Positions 50,547 through 59,304 of a stretch of DNA of 64,000 bases are shown one piece after another. The notes below the pieces were generated by a model. That model worked only from the letters and a program-made list of their open reading frames with translations. It had not been told where the DNA came from and ran no database searches. Source of the stretch: Rhizobium herbae (lineage in GTDB: Bacteria; Pseudomonadota; Alphaproteobacteria; Rhizobiales; Rhizobiaceae). The stretch spans positions 248,001 through 312,000 of the forward strand of contig NZ_JAGGJV010000008.1 in the NCBI RefSeq assembly GCF_017873135.1, in the 5' to 3' direction. Within the stretch, counting starts at the first letter, position 1. Each line of letters starts with the position of its first letter. Both the position numbers and the translations under genes were made by a program.

Positions 50547-52163
50547 TCACGCAAACCAGAAGTCGCTCGCACTCAGATCATTCACGCCGGCGATGGTGAG
50601 ATCATTGTCAACATCGAAGTGAATGATGCTGCTCCCCCCGGATGAATCGATGTCCAGATCGGCAAAATTGTGAATGTCGATTGCCCCAAGGGCCTTTAGG
50701 TCGATGATATCCTTGCCCTTTTGAAAGTCGGCCATGTCGTGCCCATTTTGCGGGGCGAAGACGAACCGGTCGGCACCGCTTCCGCCGAGCAGGGTGTCGT
50801 TGCCAATGCCGCCAGTCAGCGTGTCGTTTCCGTCTCCACCCTTGAGGACATTCTGCGAGCCGCCGAAAACGGTGAGATGATCATTCCCCGAACCGCCATC
50901 CAGAAAGCTCGCTCCGACAGAGTTGCGCGCGACGGTGGCCAAGAGTGTGTCGTTGCCGGAGCCGCCGAACAGATGGTTTTCCGCTTGAGAACCATCTGTC
51001 ACATCGGCTTCGGCCTTCACTGAGAGAAGGGCCTTGAGATGATCGTTGCCGGAACCTCCGTCCAGGACATTCGAAACGTCGTACAAGCTACGGTGTGGAA
51101 AGCTCGGCCCGCCGTGAGCATCGGCATCGAGGCACGCCGTCAGAGCGTCCTTTCCATCGCCGCCCTTCAGCTGGTTTAGCGCCTTGACAAATCCGCCACG
51201 CGCGGTGGAGGCTGCACTGAGACTGTCATCTCCCTTGCCTCCATCCAGGCGGTTGGTGACATCCGTGGCGGCGTTCTCGCCATCGGTGGAATGCGTCGCC
51301 TTCAGGACGTCATTGCCTCCATCACCCCAGAGTTCGTTGATGCCCACCGGTGCCCGCGAGTTTGAATCTGTCAGATTGTATGCTCGCAGCACGTCATTGC
51401 CCGTACCCCCGTGAAGGGCGTTCGACACCAGTTCGGTGGCATTGGACACCCCCATGGCTGAGGCATCGAGAACATCGTTACCGTTCCCGCCGCTGAGAGT
51501 GTTGATGGCCTTGGCGATGAAGCCGTTGAACTCTGTCTTGGCCAGAGCGGTGATGCGATCGTCACCCGAACCGCCTGCGACGGAATTCATCGCGATGTTG
51601 CCGTCAAGTGCGCCACGGGTGTCGGCAACGACATGGATCGTGTCGTTGCCGCTCCCGCCGAGAACGCGGGTCGCTACGGTCACATTGCCGAATACGGCGA
51701 ACACGACATTGGCCTTTGCGGTGATAACATCGTTGCCCTGGCCGCCGTCGAGCAGGAGCTTCGCGGTCAAATCGTGATCCTGAATGGTCGCGTCTCCGCC
51801 CCGAAGGCTTACAATAGCATTGAGAGTATCGTTGCCTGCGCCGCCGCTCTGGATTGCACGTCCATGAACAGGTTGAGTGCCTTGTAGTGGTACGACGATT
51901 TTGGTCGTCAGCGTGTCGTTACCGCTGCCGCCGAAGAGCGTCGTTCGGTTGAACGTGCTCCTCAGTTCGTCATTGCCGCCAAGGCCGAAGACAATGTCGC
52001 CTCCTGCCTGTGCGCTGAGCGTGTCGTTGCGATTGGTGCCAACGATCACATTGTCTGGATCGATAAGGAATGGCCACTCAATCGTCGCAAGATCTGCAAG
52101 GCGCTGGTTGGTGCTCGCTGCCCGTTGAGCGAACAGGCTTTTCGTTTCGCTTAAAACCACCAT
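50547..52163 (-). CDS. RTX-type calcium-binding repeat protein
   Basis: This 538-residue acidic protein has about 15 GGxGxD-type repeats (GGSGNDTL, GGAGNDTL, GGSGDDRI, GGDGNDTL and similar). Most repeats are separated by 25-40 residues that look like extra beta-strands; only the last three are tandem (GGIGNDTLLGGSGADRF). The C-terminus (TIAGVNDLSASDFWFA) looks like a type I secretion signal, and no N-terminal signal peptide is seen. It is probably an exported calcium-binding surface or matrix protein; no enzymatic domain. The ATG at 52163 has GGAGAAG upstream. No type I transporter genes are adjacent. Confidence 0.88.
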   Translation of the reverse strand: MVVLSETKSLFAQRAASTNQRLADLATIEWPFLIDPDNVIVGTNRNDTLSAQAGGDIVFGLGGNDELRSTFNRTTLFGGSGNDTLTTKIVVPLQGTQPVHGRAIQSGGAGNDTLNAIVSLRGGDATIQDHDLTAKLLLDGGQGNDVITAKANVVFAVFGNVTVATRVLGGSGNDTIHVVADTRGALDGNIAMNSVAGGSGDDRITALAKTEFNGFIAKAINTLSGGNGNDVLDASAMGVSNATELVSNALHGGTGNDVLRAYNLTDSNSRAPVGINELWGDGGNDVLKATHSTDGENAATDVTNRLDGGKGDDSLSAASTARGGFVKALNQLKGGDGKDALTACLDADAHGGPSFPHRSLYDVSNVLDGGSGNDHLKALLSVKAEADVTDGSQAENHLFGGSGNDTLLATVARNSVGASFLDGGSGNDHLTVFGGSQNVLKGGDGNDTLTGGIGNDTLLGGSGADRFVFAPQNGHDMADFQKGKDIIDLKALGAIDIHNFADLDIDSSGGSSIIHFDVDNDLTIAGVNDLSASDFWFA

Positions 52164-52572
52164 CTTCTTCTCCGTCTTGGTAAATGCTGCCGGTATCCCA
52201 AACACTTCCCGAGCCTCCGGGGGTATGATCGTGTCTCTGGCAGGGGGCGGGATAGTTAGCGCTATGCAGGCAGGCCGAAGAGAGAATCATCGCCTAAAGC
52301 AGCGATGGTTTCCAGCAGCGCAATGGTTCTCATTTGGGTGCAATTTCATCTGAATTGATGAGCCGTGTAGGTCAAAAGTACTCAGTTCTCGGATGAGCCA
52401 AATGGAGAAAGCCGTAATGATAACGAATTGCGAGAAAATCTGAGGCGTCAGATTGGTCGATTGCGAGAACGGTGATGGCGTACGCGCGGCGGCTTCTGGA
52501 ATAAAACCAGGACGTGTCTGCGACTCGCCAAGAATCGATTCGGATGGTTTCATGGGATGAGAGAGGTGCTTC
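52164..52572. other. divergent spacer between the RTX and GNAT genes
   Basis: This 409-base stretch should hold the promoters of both divergent genes. It is AT-richer than the neighbouring genes. Frames that cross it on the - strand mostly run antisense to the GNAT gene and show no family similarity. No convincing gene, repeat or operator was found. Confidence 0.4.
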
Positions 52573-53082
52573 ATGATTGTCACCCGCCATGCCCGGCAGG
52601 AAGATGTATCCGCGCTCGTCGACATAGGTCTGCAGGCGTGGGAGAGGGCCGTGTCCGGCCTTGTCGACGCGCAGGGCATGCGCCGTGTCGCGGAACTGTC
52701 GTTTCTGTCCTTCCTGAGATCGAGTTGGTTTTCGGTCAGTGTCATCGAGAGTGGCGGTACCGTCGTCGGCTGGGCGGCCCGTGAAGATCGCGATGGCAAC
52801 ATCTCCGATCTCTGGATAGAGCCCGCGGCCCAGCGCAGCGGTCTCGGCTCTGCGCTGCTTGCGGAGCTGGAGAGCAGGATCCTTGCCGAGGGCTTTGGCG
52901 CTGCCGTCATCAAGACGCATGCGCAGAACACCCAGGCGATCGGGTTCTTTCGCAAGCATGGATATTCGATCAGCTCGCTCTCAACTGCCTACGCGCCCAA
53001 ACTCGACAGGGACGTCGAAACGGTCGGCATGACCAAAACTCTGGAAGAGCCTGTTGTCCAATTGGGGCAGCAGTGGTTTTGA
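52573..53082 (+). CDS. GNAT-family N-acetyltransferase
   Basis: This is a 169-residue protein with the acetyl-CoA-binding core: ISDLWIEPAAQRSGLGSALL (the Q/R-x-x-G-x-G/A loop reads QRSGLG) and NTQAIGFFRKHGY. The substrate is unknown. It is convergent with the YjhX-type gene across a hairpin terminator. In E. coli the toxin YjhX is neutralised by a GNAT protein, YjhQ; a link here is possible but rests only on proximity. Confidence 0.85.
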   Translation: MIVTRHARQEDVSALVDIGLQAWERAVSGLVDAQGMRRVAELSFLSFLRSSWFSVSVIESGGTVVGWAAREDRDGNISDLWIEPAAQRSGLGSALLAELESRILAEGFGAAVIKTHAQNTQAIGFFRKHGYSISSLSTAYAPKLDRDVETVGMTKTLEEPVVQLGQQWF

Positions 53083-53118
53083 GCAGAACGCTCATATGCC
53101 CGGAATCATGTATCGATG

Positions 53119-53152
53119 TCCCGGCGAGAGCGTTCATCCGCTCCCGCCGGGA
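53119..53152. terminator. bidirectional terminator hairpin
   Basis: TCCCGGCG and GAGCG pair with CGCTC and CGCCGGGA, leaving one mismatch and a 6-base loop. It separates the convergent GNAT and YjhX-type genes. Confidence 0.6.
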
Positions 53153-53160
53153 TATCTCCG

Positions 53161-53418
53161 TCAGCGGTTGTTCAACTGCGCCCGCACAAGAACGAGGCCG
53201 CGTTGGGTGATCCGGTAGGGTCTGCCGCCGGAGGAGGAGATTGCCTTCTTGCGCTTCAGCTTGCGGAAAAGCTCCAGCCCGAAATCGGGATAGAGCCAGC
53301 CGTCGCGCGTGAAGCATCGGGCCTGGTCGATCGTTTTACCGTTTAAGCGGATGATTTCGATGCGCCCGCCCTGGGCCATGAGGTGAAGAATACGCTGTTC
53401 GTCGCGTGAAATGTCCAT
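53161..53418 (-). CDS. yjhX: YjhX/TopAI-family protein
   Basis: This 85-residue basic winged-helix-like protein matches the UPF0386/YjhX family over its whole length: MDISRDEQRILHLMAQGGRI at the start, KLKRKKAISSSGGRPYRIT, and RAQLNNR at the end. E. coli YjhX (TopAI) is a toxin that binds and inhibits topoisomerase I; YjhQ is its antitoxin. The start is the ATG at 53418; a longer frame adds 42 residues that cover the operator region. Two near-identical palindromes lie 20-66 bases upstream, suggesting autoregulation. No antitoxin gene is in the same operon. Confidence 0.85.
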   Translation of the reverse strand: MDISRDEQRILHLMAQGGRIEIIRLNGKTIDQARCFTRDGWLYPDFGLELFRKLKRKKAISSSGGRPYRITQRGLVLVRAQLNNR

Positions 53419-53437
53419 TGATGGTGAGATCCGAAAG

Positions 53438-53484
53438 GCGTTCGGTTGAACGCATGAAAACGGGTCTGGCGTTCGGTCGAACGT
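53438..53484 (-). promoter_or_regulatory. paired palindromic operators upstream of yjhX
   Basis: GCGTTC GGTT GAACGC (53438-53453) and GCGTTC GGTC GAACGT (53469-53484) are 16-bp inverted repeats whose centres are 31 bases apart, three helical turns. Two copies on one face of the helix are the mark of cooperative repressor binding. The regulator is unknown; the YjhX-type protein itself is the closest candidate. Confidence 0.6.
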
Positions 53485-53612
53485 CAGGGCTTCGTTTTCC
53501 GGCCCGTGCGCGCAAAAGGTTTTGCGGGCAGGGCCCTCAGGCAATCTCAGACAAGGAGAACATCAAAACTCCATAAGGACGACCGCTTTTTAAGCGAAAG
53601 AGGAGAGCGTCG

Positions 53613-54518
53613 TCAAGAATGCGCTGGGAACATCAGCGACTGATGAAGCCCAAGCCCCGCCATCACGCCATCGGCGGAAACGAGCGTGATGTTGCCGAAC
53701 GCGCGGGCAATGTCGCCGGCGGCGTAGACCCCCGCGACACTGGTCGCCTTCATGGCGTCCGTGGCGATGATCTTGCCGGCGGCGGTTTCCTCCAGCGCGC
53801 AGCCGAAGGTCTGGGCGATGGTGCCGCGCATATGTAGGTCCGGCCCGACGAACAGCGCCTTGACCTCGACGCTCCGCCCGTTCTCCAGACATACCCGCAA
53901 CATCTCGCCCGTGCCCGTCTCGATGGCGCTGACAAGGCCTGCCTGCAGGCTGACCTTGCGTCTTTCGAGAAGAGCGAAGGCGCCCTCGTCCGGCTCCGGC
54001 ATGCCGTTGGTAAACAGGGTGACATCGCCCCAGTCGGCAACCACGGCCGCCTGATGCGCCGACATCGGATGCGTTGCCAGAACGCCGAGCGGCCCGCCGC
54101 CGATTTCATAGCCGTGGCAATAGGGGCAATGCAGCACGGTCTTGCCCCAGCGTTCTTTCAGGCCGGGAATCTCGGGCAGGCGGTCTTCCATGCCGCTGGC
54201 GAGAAGCAAACGACGCGTGGCGATGCTGTCGTGTCCCGCAACGTGAACGCGGAAATCGTCGATCATGCCTTCCGCAGAGAGAGCCTCGCCTTCGATGAAG
54301 GTCACGGTCGGATAGGCGGCGAGCTGCGCCCGCGCATCGGCCAGAATCTCAAGACCCGATTTGCCGTCGAGCGCCAGAACGCCGTGTGAATGCGCGGCAA
54401 AACGGTTGCGCGGTGTTCCACTGTCGATGATTGTGACACGCCGTCGTGCACGGGCGAGAATGTAGGCTGCGGACAATCCGGCAAAACCGCCGCCGATGAT
54501 GATTGCGTCCTGTTGCAT
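53613..54518 (-). CDS. thioredoxin reductase-like FAD oxidoreductase
   Basis: This is a 301-residue FAD protein with the N-terminal dinucleotide fold IIIGGGFAGLSAAY (residues 6-19), a redox-active CPYC at 131-134 and the C-terminal FAD motif GVYAAGDIARAF. The second fold, which holds GGGxSA in thioredoxin reductases, reads GVLATHPMSAHQA, so the NADPH motif is degenerate. It may be a dithiol oxidase or use another partner. The ATG at 54518 has AAAGGA upstream. It follows the Rrf2 gene on the same strand. Confidence 0.88.
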   Translation of the reverse strand: MQQDAIIIGGGFAGLSAAYILARARRRVTIIDSGTPRNRFAAHSHGVLALDGKSGLEILADARAQLAAYPTVTFIEGEALSAEGMIDDFRVHVAGHDSIATRRLLLASGMEDRLPEIPGLKERWGKTVLHCPYCHGYEIGGGPLGVLATHPMSAHQAAVVADWGDVTLFTNGMPEPDEGAFALLERRKVSLQAGLVSAIETGTGEMLRVCLENGRSVEVKALFVGPDLHMRGTIAQTFGCALEETAAGKIIATDAMKATSVAGVYAAGDIARAFGNITLVSADGVMAGLGLHQSLMFPAHS

Positions 54519-54595
54519 GGTCTTTCCTTTCATGGCTCCGCCGGCCGGACGCCCGAGAGGGAAACCGGATGGCGAACGACTGGAGATGGTCAATG

Positions 54596-55048
54596 TCAGC
54601 CGAGCTGTTTCAGCGTGGCTCTGTGTTCGGCAAAGCGCCGCTTGAAGTCGTCGGCGAGCGTGGCAAGCGTGACTTCGCCCAGCCGCGCGATCAGCATCGC
54701 CTCGGCATCGCGGAATGCATCGTCCAGGGCATGATTGACCGCCTGTTCGACAAGGCAGCCGGGGCTTTCGCTGACATTGCCCATCTGGAACAGCATGGGC
54801 TCGCCAAGGGCGGCATAGATATCGCGCATGCTGACGTCTTCGAGTGCCCGGGCGAGCGTCCAGCCGCCGCCATGGCCGCGGACGGAGGTAACGAGCCCGG
54901 TCTCGCGCAGCCCGGCCATGGTGCGGCGGACGACGACGGGATTGGTGTGGAGGCAGGTCGCGAGCTCTTCCGACGTCATCGGACGATCGCGCTCTGCCAT
55001 GTGCAGCAGCGCGTGCAGCACTGCGGAAAGGCGGCTGTTTCTTTTCAT
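54596..55048 (-). CDS. Rrf2-family transcriptional regulator
   Basis: This is a 150-residue winged-helix regulator: LSAVLHALLHMAER, TSEELATCLHTNPVVVRRTM and GLVTSVRGHGGGWTLAR are typical. The three clustered cysteines that bind Fe-S in IscR/NsrR are missing; only C32 and C98 remain, so it may sense thiol or redox state directly, as YwnA-like members are thought to. The ATG at 55048 has no ribosome site; TATTATTATTAC immediately precedes it. It probably controls itself and the flavoprotein gene 77 bases downstream. Confidence 0.85.
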   Translation of the reverse strand: MKRNSRLSAVLHALLHMAERDRPMTSEELATCLHTNPVVVRRTMAGLRETGLVTSVRGHGGGWTLARALEDVSMRDIYAALGEPMLFQMGNVSESPGCLVEQAVNHALDDAFRDAEAMLIARLGEVTLATLADDFKRRFAEHRATLKQLG

Positions 55049-55065
55049 GTAATAATAATAGTTAC
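55049..55065 (-). promoter_or_regulatory. AT-rich operator or -10 region directly before the Rrf2 start
   Basis: GTAATAATAATAGTTAC is an imperfect inverted repeat (GTAA/TTAC arms) that touches the ATG. On the - strand it contains TATTAT, which could be a -10 box; transcription would then begin at or next to the start codon. Rrf2 proteins of this type bind AT-rich palindromes near their own start. Confidence 0.45.
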
Positions 55066-55120
55066 GAATAGGATCGCGTGTCAAGCCGGATCGAAAATTC
55101 GAGAGACGGTGGGGCAGCAA

Positions 55121-55429
55121 TTATCTGATGAAAGCGAGAGCGTATGGAAACCAGATAGGGGCTGAAAGCCATGCCGCAAGCGCGGCGATATGAAGGGTGA
55201 CGATCAGCATGAGCTCGGTGCGAAACGGCTCTTTCCGCGTCTTGTGTCGAAGCAGCTCTTGTCCCGCGACAGCGCCGAGGCTGCCGCCGATCAGCGCGAG
55301 GCCGAGTAGTCTGCTTTCCGGCACGCGCCAATGCCCTTCGCGGGCCGCGTCCTTGTCCCACCAGAAGACGCAGAAGGTGATGATGTTGATCAGCAGAATG
55401 ATCAGGACGATGGTCTGGCTCGTTGTCAT
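55121..55429 (-). CDS. DUF1294 family membrane protein
   Basis: This 102-residue protein has an N-terminal helix (TIVLIILLINIITFCVFWWD) directly followed by the DUF1294 signature WDKDAAREGHWRVPE and GGSLGAVAGQELLRHKTRK, then a C-terminal hydrophobic stretch. Function unknown. The ATG at 55429 starts the first helix; longer frames add Arg-rich unrelated residues. It is divergent from gatB. Confidence 0.88.
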   Translation of the reverse strand: MTTSQTIVLIILLINIITFCVFWWDKDAAREGHWRVPESRLLGLALIGGSLGAVAGQELLRHKTRKEPFRTELMLIVTLHIAALAAWLSAPIWFPYALAFIR

Positions 55430-55578
55430 GGTTTCATCTTGGCAGGCAGGTCTGAACGGACTGCAAACGCGCCGTCTCCGGCGGGTTTGCATGACCTTCA
55501 CGCGCGACAAGCCTTGCACGCCATAGCCAATTGTTCTACCCAGAGAAACACGAATTTAAGCTTACAGAAGAGCATTCC

Positions 55579-57081
55579 ATGACCCTCGTCGACGTCCGCA
55601 TCTCCGAACCGAAACGCTATATTCCCGGCGCCACAGGCGACTGGGAAGTCATCATCGGCCTTGAAGTCCATGCCCAGGTGACCAGCAATTCGAAGCTGTT
55701 TTCGGGTGCGTCGACGACGTTCGGCAACGCGCCGAACTCCAACGTTTCGCTGGTCGACGCGGCGATGCCCGGCATGCTGCCCGTCATCAACGAGGAATGC
55801 GTCAAGCAGGCCGTGCGCACCGGTCTTGGCCTGAAGGCCCAGATCAACAAGCGCTCGATCTTCGACCGCAAGAACTACTTTTATCCCGATCTGCCGCAGG
55901 GCTACCAGATCTCCCAGTTCAAGGATCCGATCGTCGGCGAAGGCAAGATCATCATCTCGGTCGGGCCCGATCGTCAGGGCCAGTTCGAGGATATCGAAAT
56001 CGGCATCGAACGGCTGCATCTGGAACAGGATGCCGGCAAGTCGATGCACGACCAGAGCCCGACCATGTCCTATGTCGACCTCAACCGTTCAGGCGTGGCG
56101 TTGATGGAAATCGTCTCCAAGCCGGACATGCGCTCGTCGGATGAAGCCAAGGCCTATGTCACCAAGCTGCGGTCTATCGTGCGTTATCTCGGCACCTGCG
56201 ACGGCAACATGGACGAGGGCTCGATGCGCGCCGACGTCAACGTCTCCGTGCGCCGCCCCGGCGAGGATTTCGGCACGCGCTGCGAAATCAAGAACGTCAA
56301 CTCCATCCGCTTCATCGGTCAGGCGATCGAATACGAAGCCCGCCGCCAGATCGGCATTCTGGAGGATGGCGGCTCGATCGACCAGGAAACCCGCCTGTTC
56401 GACCCGAACAAGGGTGAGACCCGCTCGATGCGCTCCAAGGAAGATGCGCATGACTACCGCTATTTCCCCGATCCGGACCTTTTGCCGCTGGAATTCGACG
56501 ATGCTTTCGTCGCGGCGCTGAAGGCCGATCTGCCGGAACTGCCCGACGACAAGAAGGAGCGCTTCGTGCGCGACCTCGGCCTGTCGATCTATGACGCCTC
56601 CGTCCTGGTTTCCGAAAAGGCGATCGCCGATTATTTCGAGGCTGTCGCTGCCGGCCGCGACGGCAAGATCGCCGCCAACTGGGTGATCAACGATTTGCTC
56701 GGTGCCTTGAACAAAGCCGGCAAAGGCATTGAAGAGACTCCGGTTTCGCCCGCCCAGCTCGGAGCCATCCTCGACCTTATCAAGTCCGAAGTCATCTCCG
56801 GCAAGATCGCCAAGGACCTGTTCGAAATCATCTGGACCGAGGGCGGCGACCCGGCCGAACTGGTCGAGTCTCGCGGCATGAAGCAGGTGACCGACACCGG
56901 CGCCATCGAGAAGGCTGTGGATGAAATCATCGCCGCCAACCCGGATCAGGTCGCCAAGGTTCAGGCCAAGCCCTCGCTTGCCGGCTGGTTCGTCGGCCAG
57001 GTGATGAAATCGACCGGAGGCAAGGCCAACCCGCAGGCCGTACAGGCTCTGGTCAAGGCCAAGCTCGGCATCGAGGAATGA
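55579..57081 (+). CDS. gatB: aspartyl/glutamyl-tRNA amidotransferase subunit B
   Basis: This is a 500-residue subunit that activates the misacylated tRNA and carries out transamidation with ammonia from Gat[39 protein letters not shown] and the C-terminal YqeY-like tail ([16 protein letters not shown], then QALVKAKL) are all present. I took the ATG at 55579 ([12 protein letters not shown]) rather than an in-frame start 48 bases upstream. It is separated from gatCA by six accessory genes. Confidence 0.96.
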   Translation: MTLVDVRISEPKRYIPGATGDWEVIIGLEVHAQVTSNSKLFSGASTTFGNAPNSNVSLVDAAMPGMLPVINEECVKQAVRTGLGLKAQINKRSIFDRKNYFYPDLPQGYQISQFKDPIVGEGKIIISVGPDRQGQFEDIEIGIERLHLEQDAGKSMHDQSPTMSYVDLNRSGVALMEIVSKPDMRSSDEAKAYVTKLRSIVRYLGTCDGNMDEGSMRADVNVSVRRPGEDFGTRCEIKNVNSIRFIGQAIEYEARRQIGILEDGGSIDQETRLFDPNKGETRSMRSKEDAHDYRYFPDPDLLPLEFDDAFVAALKADLPELPDDKKERFVRDLGLSIYDASVLVSEKAIADYFEAVAAGRDGKIAANWVINDLLGALNKAGKGIEETPVSPAQLGAILDLIKSEVISGKIAKDLFEIIWTEGGDPAELVESRGMKQVTDTGAIEKAVDEIIAANPDQVAKVQAKPSLAGWFVGQVMKSTGGKANPQAVQALVKAKLGIEE

Positions 57082-57143
57082 GCAATTCCAGGAAAAGTGT
57101 GAAGCGGGTTTCCGTCCGGAATTGCGATTGAAAGGCCCAAAAC

Positions 57144-57641
57144 ATGTTCTTCGTCCGCACAGCGTCAGAGCGTGATCTCGTAAAGGTGAGCGCGCTTCTC
57201 GGCGAAACCTGGCACGCGACCTATGACTCGCTCTATGGCGCCGACAAAGTGGCGGAGCTGACGGCGAAATGGCATTCGGTGCCGGCGCTGAAGATACGGC
57301 TGGCCCGCAAGAATGCCGAATTCGTGGTGGCGGACAACGGCAAGGACATCGGCGGTATGGGCTATGCCGCCATGTCCGAAACGCTGAAGAAGGGCGCGGT
57401 CCTGCATCAGCTCTACGTGCATCCCAGGTTCCAGCGCCAGGGTATCGGCCGCGACATGTTCGCCGAACTCGAAACCTGCTTTCCCGATGCCGAATTCATG
57501 CAGCTTGAGGTCGAGCCGCAGAACCATCCGGCCATCTCCTTCTACGAAGCGCACGGCTTTGTGAAAATCGGCGAGACCACGAACTGTGGCGACGGCCAGT
57601 CGGGTATCCCGGCGATCATCATGGAAAAGCCGCTCGGTTGA
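57144..57641 (+). CDS. GNAT-family N-acetyltransferase
   Basis: This is a 165-residue acetyltransferase-fold protein. The acetyl-CoA loop is RFQRQGIGRDM (residues about 92-102), followed by LEVEPQNHPAISFYEAHGF. The substrate is unknown. It starts 62 bases after gatB and probably shares its transcript. Confidence 0.88.
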   Translation: MFFVRTASERDLVKVSALLGETWHATYDSLYGADKVAELTAKWHSVPALKIRLARKNAEFVVADNGKDIGGMGYAAMSETLKKGAVLHQLYVHPRFQRQGIGRDMFAELETCFPDAEFMQLEVEPQNHPAISFYEAHGFVKIGETTNCGDGQSGIPAIIMEKPLG

Positions 57642-57729
57642 GCAGTTTGCAAACTGCGTTCCGCGCCGTTGTCACATTTCCTTCTTCATCCACTGGCAAG
57701 CCTCGGGACGAAAACGGGAATCTGATGAA

Positions 57730-58203
57730 ATGCGCGGACCAGAACTGAGATTGTCGATCAGGAAGGCTTATCGGGGCGATCTGCCGGACATCATCGCATT
57801 GTTCGCATCGGACACCGTCGGCGGCCATGGCGACACGAACGATCCGGACGCTTTCGCTGATTATCTCGCGGCATTTGAGCGCATCACGGCAACACCCAAC
57901 GAGGCGCTGTATGTGGCTGTGCTGGACGGAGAGGTGGTAGGCACTTTCCAGGCCACGATCCTGACGACGCTTGTCGGCCGTGGCAGCTCTAATTTGATGA
58001 TCGAGGCTGTCCAGACGCGCCACGACGTGCGCGGCAGGGGGATCGGCGAGGCGATGATGCGGTTTGCTGTCGATGCAGCCCGTGCTCAAGGTTTTTCCAA
58101 GGTGCAGCTGACATCGAACAAGGACCGCAAGGACGCCCATCGTTTCTATGAACGTGTGGGTTTTGAGCCCTCCCATCTCGGCTTCAAGATGCGGTTGAAA
58201 TGA
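57730..58203 (+). CDS. GNAT-family N-acetyltransferase
   Basis: This is a 157-residue acetyltransferase. The core QTRHDVRGRGIGEAMMRFAV and DAHRFYERVGFEPSH are clear. It is not closely similar to the preceding GNAT protein, so the pair is not a simple duplication. I chose the ATG at 57730 (MRGPELRLSIRKAY); the upstream in-frame extension reaches back into the previous gene. Substrate unknown. Confidence 0.88.
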   Translation: MRGPELRLSIRKAYRGDLPDIIALFASDTVGGHGDTNDPDAFADYLAAFERITATPNEALYVAVLDGEVVGTFQATILTTLVGRGSSNLMIEAVQTRHDVRGRGIGEAMMRFAVDAARAQGFSKVQLTSNKDRKDAHRFYERVGFEPSHLGFKMRLK

Positions 58204-58310
58204 CGCTCCAGCAACGGAATCACTGGACAAGCGCCAGGCTGCGCGGCATAAGCGGAACAGCACTCTAGGATATCCCGCGCGGTTGTTTGGCGCGGTCAAG
58301 GACGGACATC

Positions 58311-58706
58311 ATGAAGTCTCTGCTGCAGATTTTTACCTGGTGGAATGGACAGACGATCGGCACCCGCTTCCACACGTGGCGCTTCGGCAATCGCGTCGGT
58401 TCGGATGATGCCGGCAACGTCTACTATCAGGGCGGCAAGGATTCCGAAGGCCGCACGCGCCGCTGGGTGATCTACAACGGCTATGCCGACGCCTCCGCCA
58501 TTCCGCCGGGCTGGCATGGCTGGATGCATCACCGCACCGATGTGTCGCCGGCCGACGAAAGCTACAAGCCGCGCGAATGGCAGAAGCCGCACCAGCCCAA
58601 CGGCACCGGCTCCGCGCAGGCCTACCGGCCGCCGGGCTCGATCAGCGCCGCCGGCGAGCGTCCGCGAGTCACCGGCGACTACGATGCCTGGACGCCGCGC
58701 TCCTGA
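58311..58706 (+). CDS. complex I accessory subunit NDUFA12 (17.2 kDa type)
   Basis: This 131-residue protein is the alphaproteobacterial form of the mitochondrial complex I subunit B17.2/NDUFA12: MKSLLQIFTWWNGQTIGTRF, GNVYYQGG, RRWVIYNGYADASAIPPGWH and GWMHHRTD. It sits on the peripheral arm and helps late assembly in mitochondria. It lies about 46 kb from the nuo operon, which is normal in this class. The ATG at 58311 is the family start. It is followed by the DUF2155 gene. Confidence 0.93.
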   Translation: MKSLLQIFTWWNGQTIGTRFHTWRFGNRVGSDDAGNVYYQGGKDSEGRTRRWVIYNGYADASAIPPGWHGWMHHRTDVSPADESYKPREWQKPHQPNGTGSAQAYRPPGSISAAGERPRVTGDYDAWTPRS

Positions 58707-58836
58707 GCCGAATTTAACGGCAGGATCTTTTCCGGGATTGTTGATTGCACCGCAGGCATCATGCCTCGGCCACATTTGATGTTTAGCGCCTGATGCCCGG
58801 CAATTTGATCGGGAATCGCGCGGGAGACGGGCATTC

Positions 58837-59289
58837 ATGGTAGTTTCAAGTCAGCGAATTCAGATGCGCCGGATTATTGCGGCCGCTTCCCTGTTCGCGA
58901 TTGCCGGTGCCTCGCTTCTGTCGATGACAGCTTCCGTCGAGGCTGCGCGGATCACCAATCCGGTCGCGGTCTTTTCCGGTATCGACAAGATCACCGGCCG
59001 TATCACAACCTTCGACGTCTATATCGGCGAGACCGTCCAGTTCGGTGCGCTGCAGGTGACGCCGCGCGTCTGCTACAGTCGCGACGATACCGAGGCGCCG
59101 AAGACCGATACCTTCGTCGAGGTCGACGAAATCACCCTCGACCGCAAGATCCGCCGCATCTTTACCGGCTGGATGTTTGCCGACAGCCCGGGCCTTAACG
59201 CCGTCGAGCACCCGGTCTATGACGTCTGGCTGAACAGCTGCAAGGCAAAGTCCGACCTGCCGCCGCCGGATTCCGCTGCCAAGCAGTAG
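58837..59289 (+). CDS. DUF2155 family exported protein
   Basis: This is a 150-residue protein with a signal peptide (hydrophobic core AASLFAIAGASLLSMTASV) and the DUF2155 body: VFSGIDKITGRITTFDVYIG, FGALQVTPRVCYSR and RIFTGWMFADSPGLNAVEHP. It has two conserved Cys (CYSR and NSCK). The function is unknown; the gene is a fixed neighbour of NDUFA12 in alphaproteobacteria. GGAGA lies about 9 bases before the ATG. Confidence 0.9.
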   Translation: MVVSSQRIQMRRIIAAASLFAIAGASLLSMTASVEAARITNPVAVFSGIDKITGRITTFDVYIGETVQFGALQVTPRVCYSRDDTEAPKTDTFVEVDEITLDRKIRRIFTGWMFADSPGLNAVEHPVYDVWLNSCKAKSDLPPPDSAAKQ

Positions 59290-59304
59290 CCCGCAGAATG
59301 GTGG

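Noticed and set aside
52287-52959. Open frames of about 200 codons on the - strand across the GNAT gene and the spacer before it
   Set aside because: Most of their length is antisense to the GNAT gene, and the rest lies in the spacer without ribosome site or domain.
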